The translations under genes were made by a program, and so were the position numbers. The notes beneath the pieces were generated by a model, which was given only the letters and a program-made list of their open reading frames with translations, had not been told where the DNA came from and ran no database searches. A stretch of DNA of 64,000 nucleotides from the NCBI GenBank assembly GCA_024349245.1, contig JALDNG010000769.1:1-64000 (forward strand), written 5' to 3'. Position 1 is the first letter of the stretch, and every line of letters starts with the position of its first letter. Source of the DNA: Neodontobutis hainanensis (taxonomy: Eukaryota; Chordata; Actinopteri; Gobiiformes; Odontobutidae). Shown in pieces: positions 13,008 to 25,020 of the stretch.

Positions 13008-16000
13008 AGTTTTTAAGTAATTTTATTTAACATTTCCCTAATTTTAATTTTGATCATCAAAACAGCATATAGAAGACACAAAAAATAGACCTTGATTTAA
13101 TAAATTCAAATAAAATTTATCCTCATTTAGATCTAGATATAAATTCACATTTTTAACTTAAGAGGAAGCTCTTAATTTAAGGTGTGGGTGATAATATAAT
13201 CTTCGATTTTTATATTTTTTTAAGGATCGGTGTGTGAATTCAAAAACATATCCTCATTTTAAAAATGATTTTCCATTGTTTTCAAAAAAATAACGGTTTG
13301 TAGCAGACTGCGTTTGCGCATATTTCATTAATATTCGTTCAATTGAAAAAAAAATCAATGAATAAATTTATTTTATATTTTAAACTACAAGATTGATTTA
13401 AATGAATTCATATTATTAAATGAAAAATATTGATTTACGTTGATTCTTTGTTGTATGTTAATATACATGATAAAATTCCATCAAATTCCAACAAAGTAAC
13501 GTTACCTTTTTGAGATAATTTCATCTTTTCCAGTTTGTTTAAGCAATTCTATTTTATAATTGTAAAAATTAAATTTTTCATATATGGCTCAAAATTTTCT
13601 TGATGACATCACATGAAAAACTTAAATTCTATTCAACAGAAAAAGTAAAAATTTTAATTATGTTTAAAAATGAAAAAAAAATTTGATTCATAAATTCATG
13701 ACCCAATTTTCGTACCAACCCTTTGATAAGTGATATAAAATACAGAAACTTGATAAATTTACAATAAAAAGAATCAACATAAAAGGGGAGATTAATCGTC
13801 CCAAGTACAATTATTGACAAAATATTTACCTGGTTTAAAATATGATTATGAAATGCAAAAATTAAACATTAAAAAAGTAGCTCACCATTTATTAATTTGA
13901 ACAATTTTACTGAAAAACCATTGAATATATTGAAGCTCCAAGCTTTCTACTGCTTATTGACTCACAGGAAACGTAAAATAGAAAACTATAAACACTCAGT
14001 AGATTTTAAAATTCAAAAATAAATTTATTCAAATATACATGTTAAATGTAAAGTCACTTAGTCGTTTTATAAAATAGTCGAATTAAATTAAGTTTCTGAA
14101 TGATTTTATATTTTTGCAGCATTTGAGATGATTATAGTCTCGTAAACATCATGAAACACACGAAAAGCCTTTAATGAAATCCGAATCTGAAATATTTATT
14201 TTAGATTATTTCAGCTTTCATGTGTTTTTTCTCAATGAAATGCTCAATAGTCAACTTCGTTTAAGTAGTTGAGGGACAATAAATCAAATCCTAGCTCAAA
14301 CATGAAATTATATTTTCACATTTTTACAACTTATCACGAAAGTTGTAAAGTACGCTGTAATTTGTTTAAGTTTAGTACCTTTAAGAATATTTTAGGACAT
14401 TAATTTCTATCACACTATATCCAAGATTAAAAAAGCCTCATCTATAATCAATGCAAAAAACTTCAAATTTTCATTCTGAAACCAAAATAATTTTCTTCAA
14501 TTTGCTTCGTAAAATCGATTAAAGCGTGTGTTTATTGTACGATCTTGCGCAGATAAATTAAAACTCGATATTCAAAAACTATAAAAACAAGTTGCTATAA
14601 AACGAAAATAGAGCAAAACTATCACACTGAATCTGTTTAACATAGCTTTCGTTTTGATATCAATAATATGAGACAATACCCATGACTGAGAGCTTTCTAC
14701 ATCAGCCTTTTTTCAATTTCAGAAGAAATGGCTTCCTGAAACGATTACATAGAGCAGGTCAAATTAAATATTCCTCCAATGGAAGTAATTCAGTTTTTGA
14801 GAATTTTTCAACCATATTCATGTGAGACTAAAAATTTAGTTCAAAGATTATTTTATCATCGGAAACAGTTAACTGTTTGAAAAGCAGAAAGTTGTTCAGA
14901 AAATAAGAATAGTTGTTTCCATGACATAAACCATGTTCACTAAAATACAAGATATATTTTTTAGAAATCCATTTACAAGTAGTGAATTCATCTCAAGTCA
15001 ACTCACTCAATCGTAGTAGAGACAGTGGTTGAAAATACGTTTATTGGACTGTTACGATTCATCTATAATATGTGTATATAGTTAAACCGTACTAATGTTT
15101 AAGAATCTGAATCCTTATTTTGTTGAGATCAACTACCTTAACTCTGTTTGTAACGCTTAATTTAAAAGAAATCAAAAAAATAAGTTGGTTCTGTAAACTC
15201 TCTCAAGTTCGTAGAGAGCTTTTTTTATTTTCCTTTAAAGAACCATAGATGCAGAACAGTGAACACTTAATCACGTTTTGGCATTGAGGATACGATTTAT
15301 GCATCGACTTTCGGGTATATGAAGCATTTGAAGAGGAAAGATGCTAAAACTCTACACCAATCATATTAGCAGTTTGTTTAACTGAAACATAAATTCATTC
15401 AGACGATTTGGCATCACCGAAGGAATTTCTTCCTTAGGGTGTAGACTTTAAACGATGAAGCTCTCAGTTGAAGCCATCGGTATGGCGATTCTCCTAACTA
15501 TAAGAATTTTGAATCATCTTTTGAAAAATCAACATTAACGGCTAAAATGATAAAAGGAGTTAGTATAAGTATTCTTTAAACTTTTATGATGAGTTTTTTG
15601 TGGAATGAAGTTTAATCAACGCATGAAATTCGAAAGATATGCAATAAAAAAGACTAGTGTGCATTCCGCAGCATTTATTTATTTTCTACTGATTTTAATG
15701 TTGAAATAGAAAAGGAAAATATTTTTAAATTTTACGTGATACAAATTGGAATTAAATTATTTACTTGATCTATATAAGGTTAAATTCATCCTATAAAAAC
15801 TCCTTATTTATTGTTCACACTATTTAACGATGTTTTTACTCTATTATGAGCCTGTTCTACTTGTCGATACCTGGTGTTTATTTCGTTCTTTGCCGTTTCT
15901 AACTTGTTAACTGGTTAATTTCAACTTTTTAACAGATATCCTAAATTAAGAATATCCATATTAAATCAGATTATCTTGTAGATAACGATACATTTTCCCG

Positions 16001-18351
16001 TTCTTTTAAAATCAGATAAATTTGGTAAATATCAATTTATCGTATTTTTAAGCAATTGCCTAACTTTTCCTATCGAATCGTAGTTTTCACTCTAATAAGA
16101 GTAAAGGGGAAAGCATATAGCTCCCAGTGGCTAAAACTGTTTCTTCTCGTTTAAAGTATTACTTTTACACCTCGATAATGTTAACAATTTCTATTCTGCT
16201 AATTTTTAATACTCTGAAATATCACCATGTCGAGGATATTTCAAACGATTTTAGTTCTGTATCAATTTACGAAAAGCGTATTTCTTCGGCTTTGATACAC
16301 GTCGACATTAGGAACAGTTTCAGATTCAAAAAGAGATATTATCATAATTTTCTCTTACTTTTATAAAATTTCATCAGAATTAAAATTATGAATAATAACG
16401 AGCGAGTCATCTTAAAAATTCATCCATGCGCTGATCTTTTATGTATTCAAAATAAATCATAAATAATCTTTATCCAGGAAAACTAAAAAGAATGAGCTAT
16501 ATGTAATTTTTTGGATCAACCAACTCCTAGAATTGTCATATTTTAATCTTAACTCTCCACGGGTAGTGCCAATATCTAACTTCTAGTCTCTCATACATGC
16601 AGTATAGTACATTTAAGTCTAAAATTTGAGGTTTAAATTATCTATGTTTGAGATGAATACGATTAGAAATCTTAGACAGCATGACTATCTAGCCATCTTA
16701 GGAAATAATAAGTTTCCATAACCGTTCGAATAAATATTTTATCAAAAACAAAAATCTGTCGCACATTTTAAAATAGTCCTGATTTAAAAAAATAAAAAAA
16801 TAAAATCATTTTAATTATTTTAAAATATGAGACATAATGTGAAAAAATTATTTATTTTTATAAATGTGTGAAATGAGCTATAAATAAAAGCAAATTTGAA
16901 ATACTCGTTTTTAAGCAAAAAATAAGTATTTTTTATGATTTAATGGTAATAATTCGTTAATCAAATGTTTTCTAACATAAAAGCTTGTAACATACTTAAG
17001 AAAAAACATAATTACTCAAAAGAAGGATCACTTTTTTTGTGTCTTGGTAATTTTACCCAAAATATTTTTAAACATAACGAAAGTTCATATTTTTAACCTT
17101 AAAACATTCAAATAGTTAACTTAATATGAGTTGAAATTTTAATAAAAATTCAGGTATTCATCATTTTAAAATTTCTAAAATATAAATTTTTGAAGCGAAT
17201 TTTATCCTTATAAATTGAAATATAAACCAATTTTGAATGCATTAGAAGTCTATTGAGTCTCTCAAAGGTTATGATTTAATGCATACTCGAAACAAAATTT
17301 TGCAAACTTCGAATTGGCAGTTTTCATGTTTGAAAGAGAAAAACTTACATGGTGAAACAATATTTTGGTATTCTTCGTAAAAATAAGTTTAAAATAAAAC
17401 TAACGGAGAGGTAGAGAACAACAACCGGGCTATGTGTTTTCCACATAACATGGTGTCAATGGTTAAACTCTATACTTACTGATCCAAATTCAACCTTGAC
17501 TCTCGAAATCGAAATTTTAAGGCTATTTTATACAATAATAACACAAATCAACGTTTTTATAAAGGCACGTTCTACATTAAATGGTAGAAATTATTTTATT
17601 TACATGAGACATTTCTGGGATGAGTTATGTTATGGGCTTAAAAACATAGACGTGAAATTCAGAATTTGTTTAAATTGCAATTGTGTAACTCGTGTATTTG
17701 AAATAATTTTTCTAAGTTAATAAAAAGTATGAATATTTCTCTTAAGAATACTTGTTACCCTGAGTGGAAGAGGGCTAGTTTTAATCGAGCTTCAGATAAA
17801 ATATTTTCTCCCAGTTTTGTTAACTCTGAATATTTTTTTAATGTATTTTTTATCGACTGCGTCCTTGAGAGCGTTAGTTTCTATTAGTTCCCAAGTTAAA
17901 GGTTAAAACTCGAAAGTAAATATTCCCTGTTAATTTCTTATCCCATCAAAAATAAATAAATATAAATCTTTATTTTTTATTTATTCGATTAAAATCATCT
18001 TTTCAATTATTTTATTCCATAAGGCATCCAATGGGATTCTAGAGTGTTTTTAACCATTGATGAACTTCGAGGAGGCTTCATTTGTTGATCCCTTTGTAAT
18101 TTCACGCCTAGTTGAAGTTTATCTTGGCCTGTTTAAGATTCTTTCAAAAAGTAACTCTTTTGTTTGTTCGGTCCGCACAGATCGCTGGTTTCTGAAGGTT
18201 TCTCTCAAGACAAGGACACGGTTATACTTGTGTTACCATCAAAAGATTAATCGTCTTTCCTCTAATTTTTAGTTTAATATATGAAGACAGTTTCATCGAA
18301 TATCGAGACATTTGGTTCTTTGAAATTAATTGCGATACTATCTTCTGATAT
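13008..18351. other. AT-rich region with weak coding hints
   Basis: No confident gene. A hairpin followed by seven T lies at 15198-15226. Short plus-strand frames with protein-like composition occur at 15,275-15,370 (contains FGYMKHLKRKDAKTLHQSY), 16,178-16,366 (hydrophobic N-terminus LTISILLIF), 17,496-17,720 and 17,729-17,887 (YPEWKRASFNRASDKIFSPS), and at 18,060-18,272. They may be exons of one or more plus-strand genes, but I could not connect them. Confidence 0.3.
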
Positions 18352-18841
18352 ATGTTTCATGACATGGATCAAAGTGCTAAAAATAATCCATCCAATAGTC
18401 CTCTGAGAACATTGAATGTATACTTCCTAAAATATGCGTTTAAATTCTTATCTTACGAATTGATAATTTTAATTGAGAAAACTCACCTGGTAAATTGATT
18501 TTATGTTTCTGAACTTAAAAAGGTTTTACAACATTTAAAGACAGGAGGAAATCTTGAATATACAAAGAAATTGCAGTCACATAATCGAAGAATAATTGAA
18601 TGATATTGAAAAACAAGAGAATCTATTTGATATTAATTCTTCTTATCATATAATGGCACATAATTTATCTCTGTTTTTAGATTTTATCATTGTTAAATTA
18701 AATGTTCAACCATGCGAACTTTATGAATCATCTAAAGAAAATATTGAAGTAAAATCCCTTAACCTTACCTGTTTACCAAACAAAATATACATTTTATATT
18801 TCAAGGCTTGTACACATCAAACATATAGTTTTACAAAATGA
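18352..18841 (+). CDS. Unidentified multi-exon coding region
   Basis: I do not recognise this gene. From ATG 18352 a frame runs through MFHDMDQSAKNNPSNSPLRT and a leucine-rich stretch to THL, then a GT..AG intron of about 33 nt leads to VLQHLKTGGNLEYTKKLQSH. A further frame at 18,600-18,841 (NDIEKQENLFDINSSYHIM, then CELYESSKENIEVKSL) follows, but the junction near 18,596 needs a one-base frame change with no GT..AG pair to explain it. The composition is typical of protein, unlike flanking DNA. It could be a live gene with an exon I misplaced, or a decaying one. Confidence 0.38.
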
Positions 18842-19821
18842 CAAAATTGGTAAAGTCCAATAAAATGTCCTCTATTTTAATTTGGAGAACAAAAAATGTT
18901 GACAATGTCTAACAATATTACATAACCCTAAATATTAATTTGAATCATCATGATCATTAAATTTCCACCTAAATCTATTTATATTTTAGATTTAGTTTAG
19001 TTACGGTTAAACCCTGTTAGCCTAGTGAATTTTAAAGACATGCAAATTTTTCTGTTATGTTCAATTCAAATGATCAATAATGTATGTTAAGTGATTTTAA
19101 TTATCTCAAAGTTCGAACATAATTTGTACAAAGGTGAAGTTCATATAACTGATAGTGAGTAAGAATTTTTATCTGAAACTCCCATAAATGGTATAATTAC
19201 AGCTGAATAATGATAATATATTTTGCGTCCCTCTTACACATTTCTTGTCAAATCAATATTTTTATGCTTATCATTTTCGAAAATATAATTTGAAGTGGCG
19301 TCTAAACTTAAGTTTACATTGACTCATGAACTGAAAAATTTGATATATTGCTTAAATTTTCCTATTTTTATGCAGAATCTAAAAAATATTCACATTCTTA
19401 ACAATGGTGACTTATTATTCGTATTTTACTCATAAAGTAGTTGAAGAATATTTGAAAAACGCAGATGAAGTAAATGAATTCTTGTAAGTTAATTTTAACA
19501 GAACTAGGTTACGTCACAATTAAAGAATACCTTTGAATCAATTTAGTCGATGAGAAAATCACAAAAGTATACAACCAAACCCAAGAAATGTAGCTAATGT
19601 ACGAGGATACAACCTTCACAAAAAAAGTTTACTCAAAGCTAAGCAAAATCAGACTTTCTAAATAAAATCTAATATCACAAATTCAACCAATATAAATTAA
19701 ATAGTCTTGTGATGATCCTACAGAGAATAGTATCAAAAATATTCAAAGGGTATTCCATTTCAACTATCAAGTTCCATGTTCATATACAGTTATTCACTGC
19801 TTATACTATTGTTAAAAAGTC

Positions 19822-20184
19822 TTAAAAATCTTGATATATACTTACTAATAAGAATATACGGGATAGACGCTCTTTCTTTGAAAAAAAGAATGCCTGCTGG
19901 TTCATGTAAATCATAAATAAATTGCAAAACTTAGAGAACTTTGTTCCCTGTTTTAAAGGATTTTCGACATGAATTTTCCAGCAATTACCGTTGAAAGATG
20001 TTTTATAAATATCAAATATACTTTTTAAGAAAGCGTGATTCCAGTTCTCAGAAACATTACAATTTTTATTTTTATCAGAATGGAATATGGGAATTTTAAT
20101 GGATTTTTGAAGCATAAAATGAGCAGAAACTTCTTTGAGACGAAATATAATTTTTGGTGGTACCGCGGCTAAGGAAGAAGTGAT
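19822..20184 (-). CDS. Unidentified protein-coding region
   Basis: A minus-strand frame is open for about 120 codons, from 20184 to the TAA at 19822; the first ATG is at 20115. It encodes a basic, mixed-composition protein: AAVPPKIIFRLKEVSAHFML near the start, then ENWNHAFLKSIFDIYKTSFN, CWKIHVENPLKQGTKF and KKERLSRIF. A perfect GTAAGT donor near the end suggests that another exon may follow and that the stop at 19822 is intronic. No family recognised. It lies downstream of and on the same strand as the region at 20.4-21.2 kb and may be part of the same gene. Confidence 0.4.
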   Translation of the reverse strand: MTSSLAAVPPKIIFRLKEVSAHFMLQKSIKIPIFHSDKNKNCNVSENWNHAFLKSIFDIYKTSFNGNCWKIHVENPLKQGTKFSKFCNLFMIYMNQQAFFFSKKERLSRIFLLVSIYQDF

Positions 20185-20405
20185 TCAAAGTCATCTCTCT
20201 TCGGGTCGATTCCAGCAGTAAGAAGAATACATATTTATGTTAAAGTTGAAATGACCTAAAATTCAATTATGCACCAAAGCATATTTTAATTTTCAGTACA
20301 TAAAGGAGATATCATGCAATATACACTAGAAAGTAAGGTATACAAAATTGATAAAAAAATTATATCCAAGATTACAAAAATCGATAATTCGAGAAGTTAC
20401 CAATT

Positions 20406-21203
20406 ATGCGGTCTTGCTGAAAGTGAAGAACCTGTAAGATACTGAATCAAAAAATTGGCTGTAAACTGCCTATTTTTGAATTCAAAAAAGCTATATTTTC
20501 TATTTTGAAGTGTACTGTAATTTTTGGTGACTTTGAATGAAAAAGGATTATAAGTGCTTACACCGGTCAAATTTGACGAAGTTACTAACGATAAATGTGG
20601 ATAATTCACGAAAAATGTTAATCTATCTGAATTGGCTATTTTTATAATAACTACCATAATAAAAATGTATCAAAAACTTTTTTTGTCAAGGTTCATTTCT
20701 ACCCCTGTAAAAATCCACACGATTGATACGATGGTTCCTGTTCAATTTCCTTTGAGTCAATTTTGGTTAATACACTTGTAGGATTACACTAGGCCTTCCA
20801 TTAGTCACCACCTAAATTGATAAATTATTTGAAATATAGCTTCTAAACCTATTGGGTTGGTGATTTACTGACTCATACAAAAAAAAACCATATTAGTTAT
20901 GGATGTTACGAAATAGTCATTGATACAGAGGCAATGAGTTAAAATAATTTTATTTTTCTAAATATGATTTAAATAAAAACTTTTGAAGATACTAAATCTC
21001 ATGTGACAATAATTTTTGAAACAAAACTCTTTTAAAAGGGTAAAGGTATCAAAAATTCGCAATTTGAGAAAATTATTGATATCATAAATTGGATTCCCTT
21101 TAGAAGATATTTGAGAGTAGACTTCGGAGATGCGGCTATTTACAATAGAATAAATATCCATTTTTAATATATTCGTATTTATTCGGTAAAAAGTATCTTT
21201 CAC
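20406..21203 (-). CDS. Unidentified multi-exon gene
   Basis: I do not recognise this gene. Three blocks of protein-like sequence lie in order on the minus strand: 20958-21203 (MDIYSIVNSRISEVYSQISS and ending in MRFSIFKSFYLNHI), about 20700-20815 (VVTNGRPSVILQ, then after a 26-nt GT..AG gap EIEQEPSYQSCGFLQG) and 20406-20657 (IANSDRLTFFVNYPHLSLVT, a 31-nt intron at 20531-20561, SPKITVHFKIENIAFLNSKI, a 25-nt intron at 20442-20466, ISYRFFTFSKTA). The joins within blocks keep frame; those between blocks are unresolved. Beta-strand-like alternation in the last block suggests a folded beta domain. Confidence 0.4.
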
Positions 21204-21821
21204 GTAAAATGTTGATACCGATAAAATTTAAGAACGTTAACCCTCAGGTTTAATTATTTTTCAAACGATATATTTTAATTTTAACAATTTTCGGTCAGAA
21301 ATGCGACCGAGAGAGGTTTGGGACAACCCTTGATCTAACCAGGAATCTTTAGGTTTAATCGATTCTAAATCAGAATTTTCACATTTTATTTGAAACGGAT
21401 AGCAAATACGAAAGTATCTTAAACTAATATGACATAAAATGTATAAATATTTTCAATTTATCAAAAGAAAACTAAATGAGCAAATACGCCATAAAAAGTA
21501 GCTAATATGGCGATAACCAGTCATTAATATATTTCAGTGATACCTTCGACAAACAAATAAAAATTTTATTTCATAAATTATCATCTTTTTAACTTTCTGA
21601 ATTTTGAAGTATAATTATAACTGCGCAGATTCCATAACGAATAAAAATAGTTTTATACCTTTAAACTATCATAAATAACATTCTTCAAGGAATTATGAAT
21701 ACAAATTGAAAAATTTTAGGTTTTTCTGTTCCTAAAAGTATCGATAAAATTTAACTGTATTCAATTTTAACTTTAGAACATGCATGAAATGATCTTAATT
21801 TAATAAGTTGAATGTGTAAGG

Positions 21822-23640
21822 CAGGGGTGCCACACATACAGCCCACGAGAGTGTCTTGTGTGACCTGATACTCATTTCCGCATCTGTACGCGTCTTAGTG
21901 AGAACCATGTGCAGCGATTTAATACCCCGTGCTTCTTGCTAATTAAGAAACATCTGGAACTGTCGTACCATAGCTTTGAAATAGATGTGTTTTGTTCAAC
22001 CTAACAGAACCTCATATCTCCCTTCTTGACACATTCTGCATTGCACTCATCGTTATTATTGTTTCATATACTTATGCTGTTTTATCTTCATAAGTGTTAA
22101 TAATTAAATTTGAGCAAATTTGCCGTCATCGATTATGCGTTTGTTAGGACTATAACCCAAACAGAATTAACGGAAAATCGAAAACTGTTGGTTCAGAATG
22201 CAGTCTTTCAAATAAAAACGCACAAATTTGTATTTTTTGCACAAAATGGTTGAAAATCCTTGTGTCATATATATAAGGAGACAATATCCGTGCCCAACGA
22301 ATACTATATTAAAAGACACAACGAGTCTAGCCTCTAGTGTAAGTACGACACATATTTTACTTCCTTCTGCGACAAAATATTTTTAAAATAATTTTAGAAT
22401 TTGGTTGATTAACATAAATGCTTTGTAAAAATGGACTGAAACCGAAGTTGCCTTACAAGGCTGTTTCCGTGTTGCGTATATATTGGATAAGAAAGCTAAA
22501 GCCATAATTTAAGGAGAGTACACAAAGAAGCGTATTTTGGCCGTAGTAGAAGAATTCATCCACGAGAATAAATGTATTGGAAACTGAGCTTATCTCGAAT
22601 GACTATCAAGAGACGGGTTGAAGACCCACGAAAGGATCTTCTGCTAAAACTAAAGGCGAAATCAGAAAATTTTGAAATATTTTTATCGAAGTTTATGAAT
22701 ACAGAGACCATTATTAACACCGCTCAGTTATTAGTGTTTATTAGTAATTGAGCAGAATTTTTGAAATAAATGAAGAACTAACGAAAATTAAAATCGTGTT
22801 TGTTACAACTAAAGGTGAATATTTGTCCAGCAAAATGTCAAAGATTTTGGTGTGCATTAGGTTAATTGGAACAAGTTTTTTTGGATGACAACTGGTGGTG
22901 AAATTAACGTGGTTTGATGACACAACGGGTTAGCCCTCCGTCTATATCAAAAAGTGACTGATTTAAATACTAATTCATAATTTGATGGCACTTCATTGCG
23001 TAATCCACCATGTGCATTTCAGTGTAACACCTAAATTTTGAAGATTGAATAAAGATTGTTGTAAAATCTATAGATTTACATGGTTACGTGCGTGTTTAAT
23101 CACATAAATTTTAAAGAGTTTCTGAACGAAGCTGAGTCAGAATATGAAAACGTGATACACCACGGTGAAGTTATCTGGCTATGTCGGTGTTAATTACAGA
23201 AACATTTTTCTACCCGAAGACAAGATATTAAAATTTTTTTACTGATAAATCAAATAAACGTCCTAAACTTAGTGTTTCGCTGAGGCTTTTGGTTAATAAA
23301 TTTTAAACGGCTTGGCTTAATATTTGGATGCTCTTAGTTTCAAAATTCAAGGAAAAAATAAAACTATTTGTCATGCTAATGCAAGCATTGATACGTTTCG
23401 GAAGAAACTACAACTCTTCACACAACAAACAGAAAGGGAAATATTGGTTTATTTTCTTACGTGTTCTGAGAATAAACAAGAAAAGCTTAAATTTCCTTTC
23501 CAAAGAAGAGAATAATTCAACTGTAAACCGGGGTGTAACCATTTTTAAATGGAATCGCAGGCTTTCACGATTTGAAAAATGAAATGCTATTGTTTGAAAA
23601 TCCATCCTCAGGAGATGCTTCTGTTTCATCAATCAAATTG
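21822..23640 (+). mobile_element. Decayed hAT-family DNA transposon
   Basis: A typical hAT-like terminus begins at about 21822 with CAGGGGTGCC and a GC-rich subterminal block (to about 22,040). It is followed by a degenerate transposase of the ZBED5/SCAND3-like hAT type (next entry). No matching inverted terminus (ending GGCACCCCTG) is visible before 24 kb, so the right end is lost or too diverged. Composition of the left end is clearly richer in GC than its flanks, as expected for inserted DNA. Confidence 0.72.
22430..23600 (+). pseudogene. hAT transposase remnant (ZBED5/SCAND3-like)
   Basis: Conserved hAT blocks occur in the right order but in different frames with many stops: ALQGCFRVAYILDKKAKAII (about 22,450), LSRMTIKRRVED (about 22,590), SENFEIFLSKFMNTETIINT continuing AQLLVFIS (about 22,665-22,735), a cysteine/histidine segment HCVIHHVHF (about 22,990), NFKEFLNEAESEYENV with HHGEVIWL (about 23,110-23,180) and LSFKIQGKNKTI (about 23,330). 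These match the spacing of the transposase that cuts and pastes hAT elements. At least five frame changes and numerous stops show that it is inactive. The short continuous frames at 23.3-23.6 kb are parts of this relic, not genes. Confidence 0.75.
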
Positions 23641-24231
23641 AATTACAAGATCAAGCCTTAAAAATGTTATATTTATGTTTGATGGGGAAATATCTCCAGA
23701 AATTTATAAAAATTTACTACACTATCAATGAGGCTGATTACAGTGTTTCTTGCACATATATGTGCGAATAAGCCTCGGGGATGAAGAGGGCGAAATCAAA
23801 ACCCGGGTTTAAGCACGACAGACGATCATCTACCTTGTATTTCGAATGCCTGTCGAATTTTTGTCAAAATATTATTTAGTTTCTAGAAACAAGCAAATGT
23901 CGACTTTATAAATAATTAAATCCGTGAATGCTAATATTTATTAGTTTTTTCGCAATACAGTTAATAGATTGGCAAAATTTTCAGTTAACCTAAACTTAAG
24001 ATAACGACAGCCAGTTTTACATCGATTAAGATAGAATATAAGCTAATTATAATATATTTGTGAAAGAATAATTCCGAAATTATGGTGGAATCACTGTAAA
24101 ACAAGGCTCCAAAAGCTACGAGCGCGCATACACGTTTTCATGTTTAGAATTAGATTCCCTAGTTTTCTTTAAATTCTAGCCACCATAGAATCAAAAATTG
24201 AATACCTTAGTGCCAAACTAACCAACGTTTC

Positions 24232-25020
24232 GTGAAAAAACATGTTACAGTAAGCAAATCTCAGACCAAGAAGAATCTCTCTGATACAAACAAAAGTGCC
24301 CAGAGAGTCGATCTATCAGACATAATTCGTTTTTTGACTCATCTAAAATACCCAAGGATTAATATTGTGTTCATACATTTATGGCAAAAGATTTATTTAT
24401 CCCGTATCATGGAAGAGGACCATCAATTTTCTGAACCTACTACTATGGACTGGTCTCGCTTCTGCAGAGATTTAACAATTTACTACTTTGAAATAAATAT
24501 GTCAACCAAAATTGGAGGAGAAGTAAAAATTGTGAAAATAGACGAAAGTCTACTTATCAAATGAAAATTTGAAAGGAAGCGAGTCCCTCAACAACAGTGG
24601 ATGTTTAGAGGCGTTGAGCGAACCGAGAACGGTGAAATTTTTTTGAAGTAACGGTTGAGGATAGAACTGAAAGCACGCTGCTTCCCATCGTACAAAGAAG
24701 AATAAGGCTCCGTACAAGGATAGTAAGCGATGGAATGAAAGCCTATTCAAAGTTTGATGACAATGGTTATATACTTGATGTTTTAATTCATTAAGATAAT
24801 TTTATGGATCCGGTTTTACCATACGTCGACACACAAAACATTGAGAACATGTGGCTGGTCATAAAAAGGTTAATAAGAAAGCATGACACGCATTAGGCTC
24901 CACACGAGTGCAAATAAATTGCCAAAGTTTTTCTTCAGATGGCAAAACAAGGATGGTTTTCAATCATTCATGGATTTGATAAAAATAAAATATCCATTTA
25001 ACTATAGATGGGAATACTCC
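24232..25020 (+). pseudogene. Merlin-family (ISXO2-like) transposase remnant
   Basis: A DDE transposase of the IS1595/ISXO2 fold, which in animals means the Merlin superfamily. Blocks in order: a helix-rich region with DWSRFCRDL (about 24,450), KIGGEVKIVKIDES (24,510-24,550, first catalytic Asp), QQQWMFRGVERT, TVEDRTESTLLPIV, RIVSDGMKAYSKFDDNGY (about 24,720-24,770, second Asp) and TQNIENMWLVIKR (about 24,830-24,870, Glu). The first 110 codons are one frame (24,232-24,564); afterwards the match hops between frames and hits stops, so it is not functional. No terminal inverted repeats seen. Confidence 0.77.

Noticed and set aside
20151..20230. tRNA-Leu-like string on the plus strand (CGCGGCTAAGG, GATTCAAAG, GGTCGATTCC)
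   Set aside because: The T stem has only two pairs, the acceptor stem does not pair, and the variable arm is truncated; the minus strand across part of it reads as protein. At best a very decayed tRNA.
23324..23632. Three overlapping ORFs on both strands
   Set aside because: Two plus-strand frames are pieces of the hAT transposase relic; the minus frame is its antisense.
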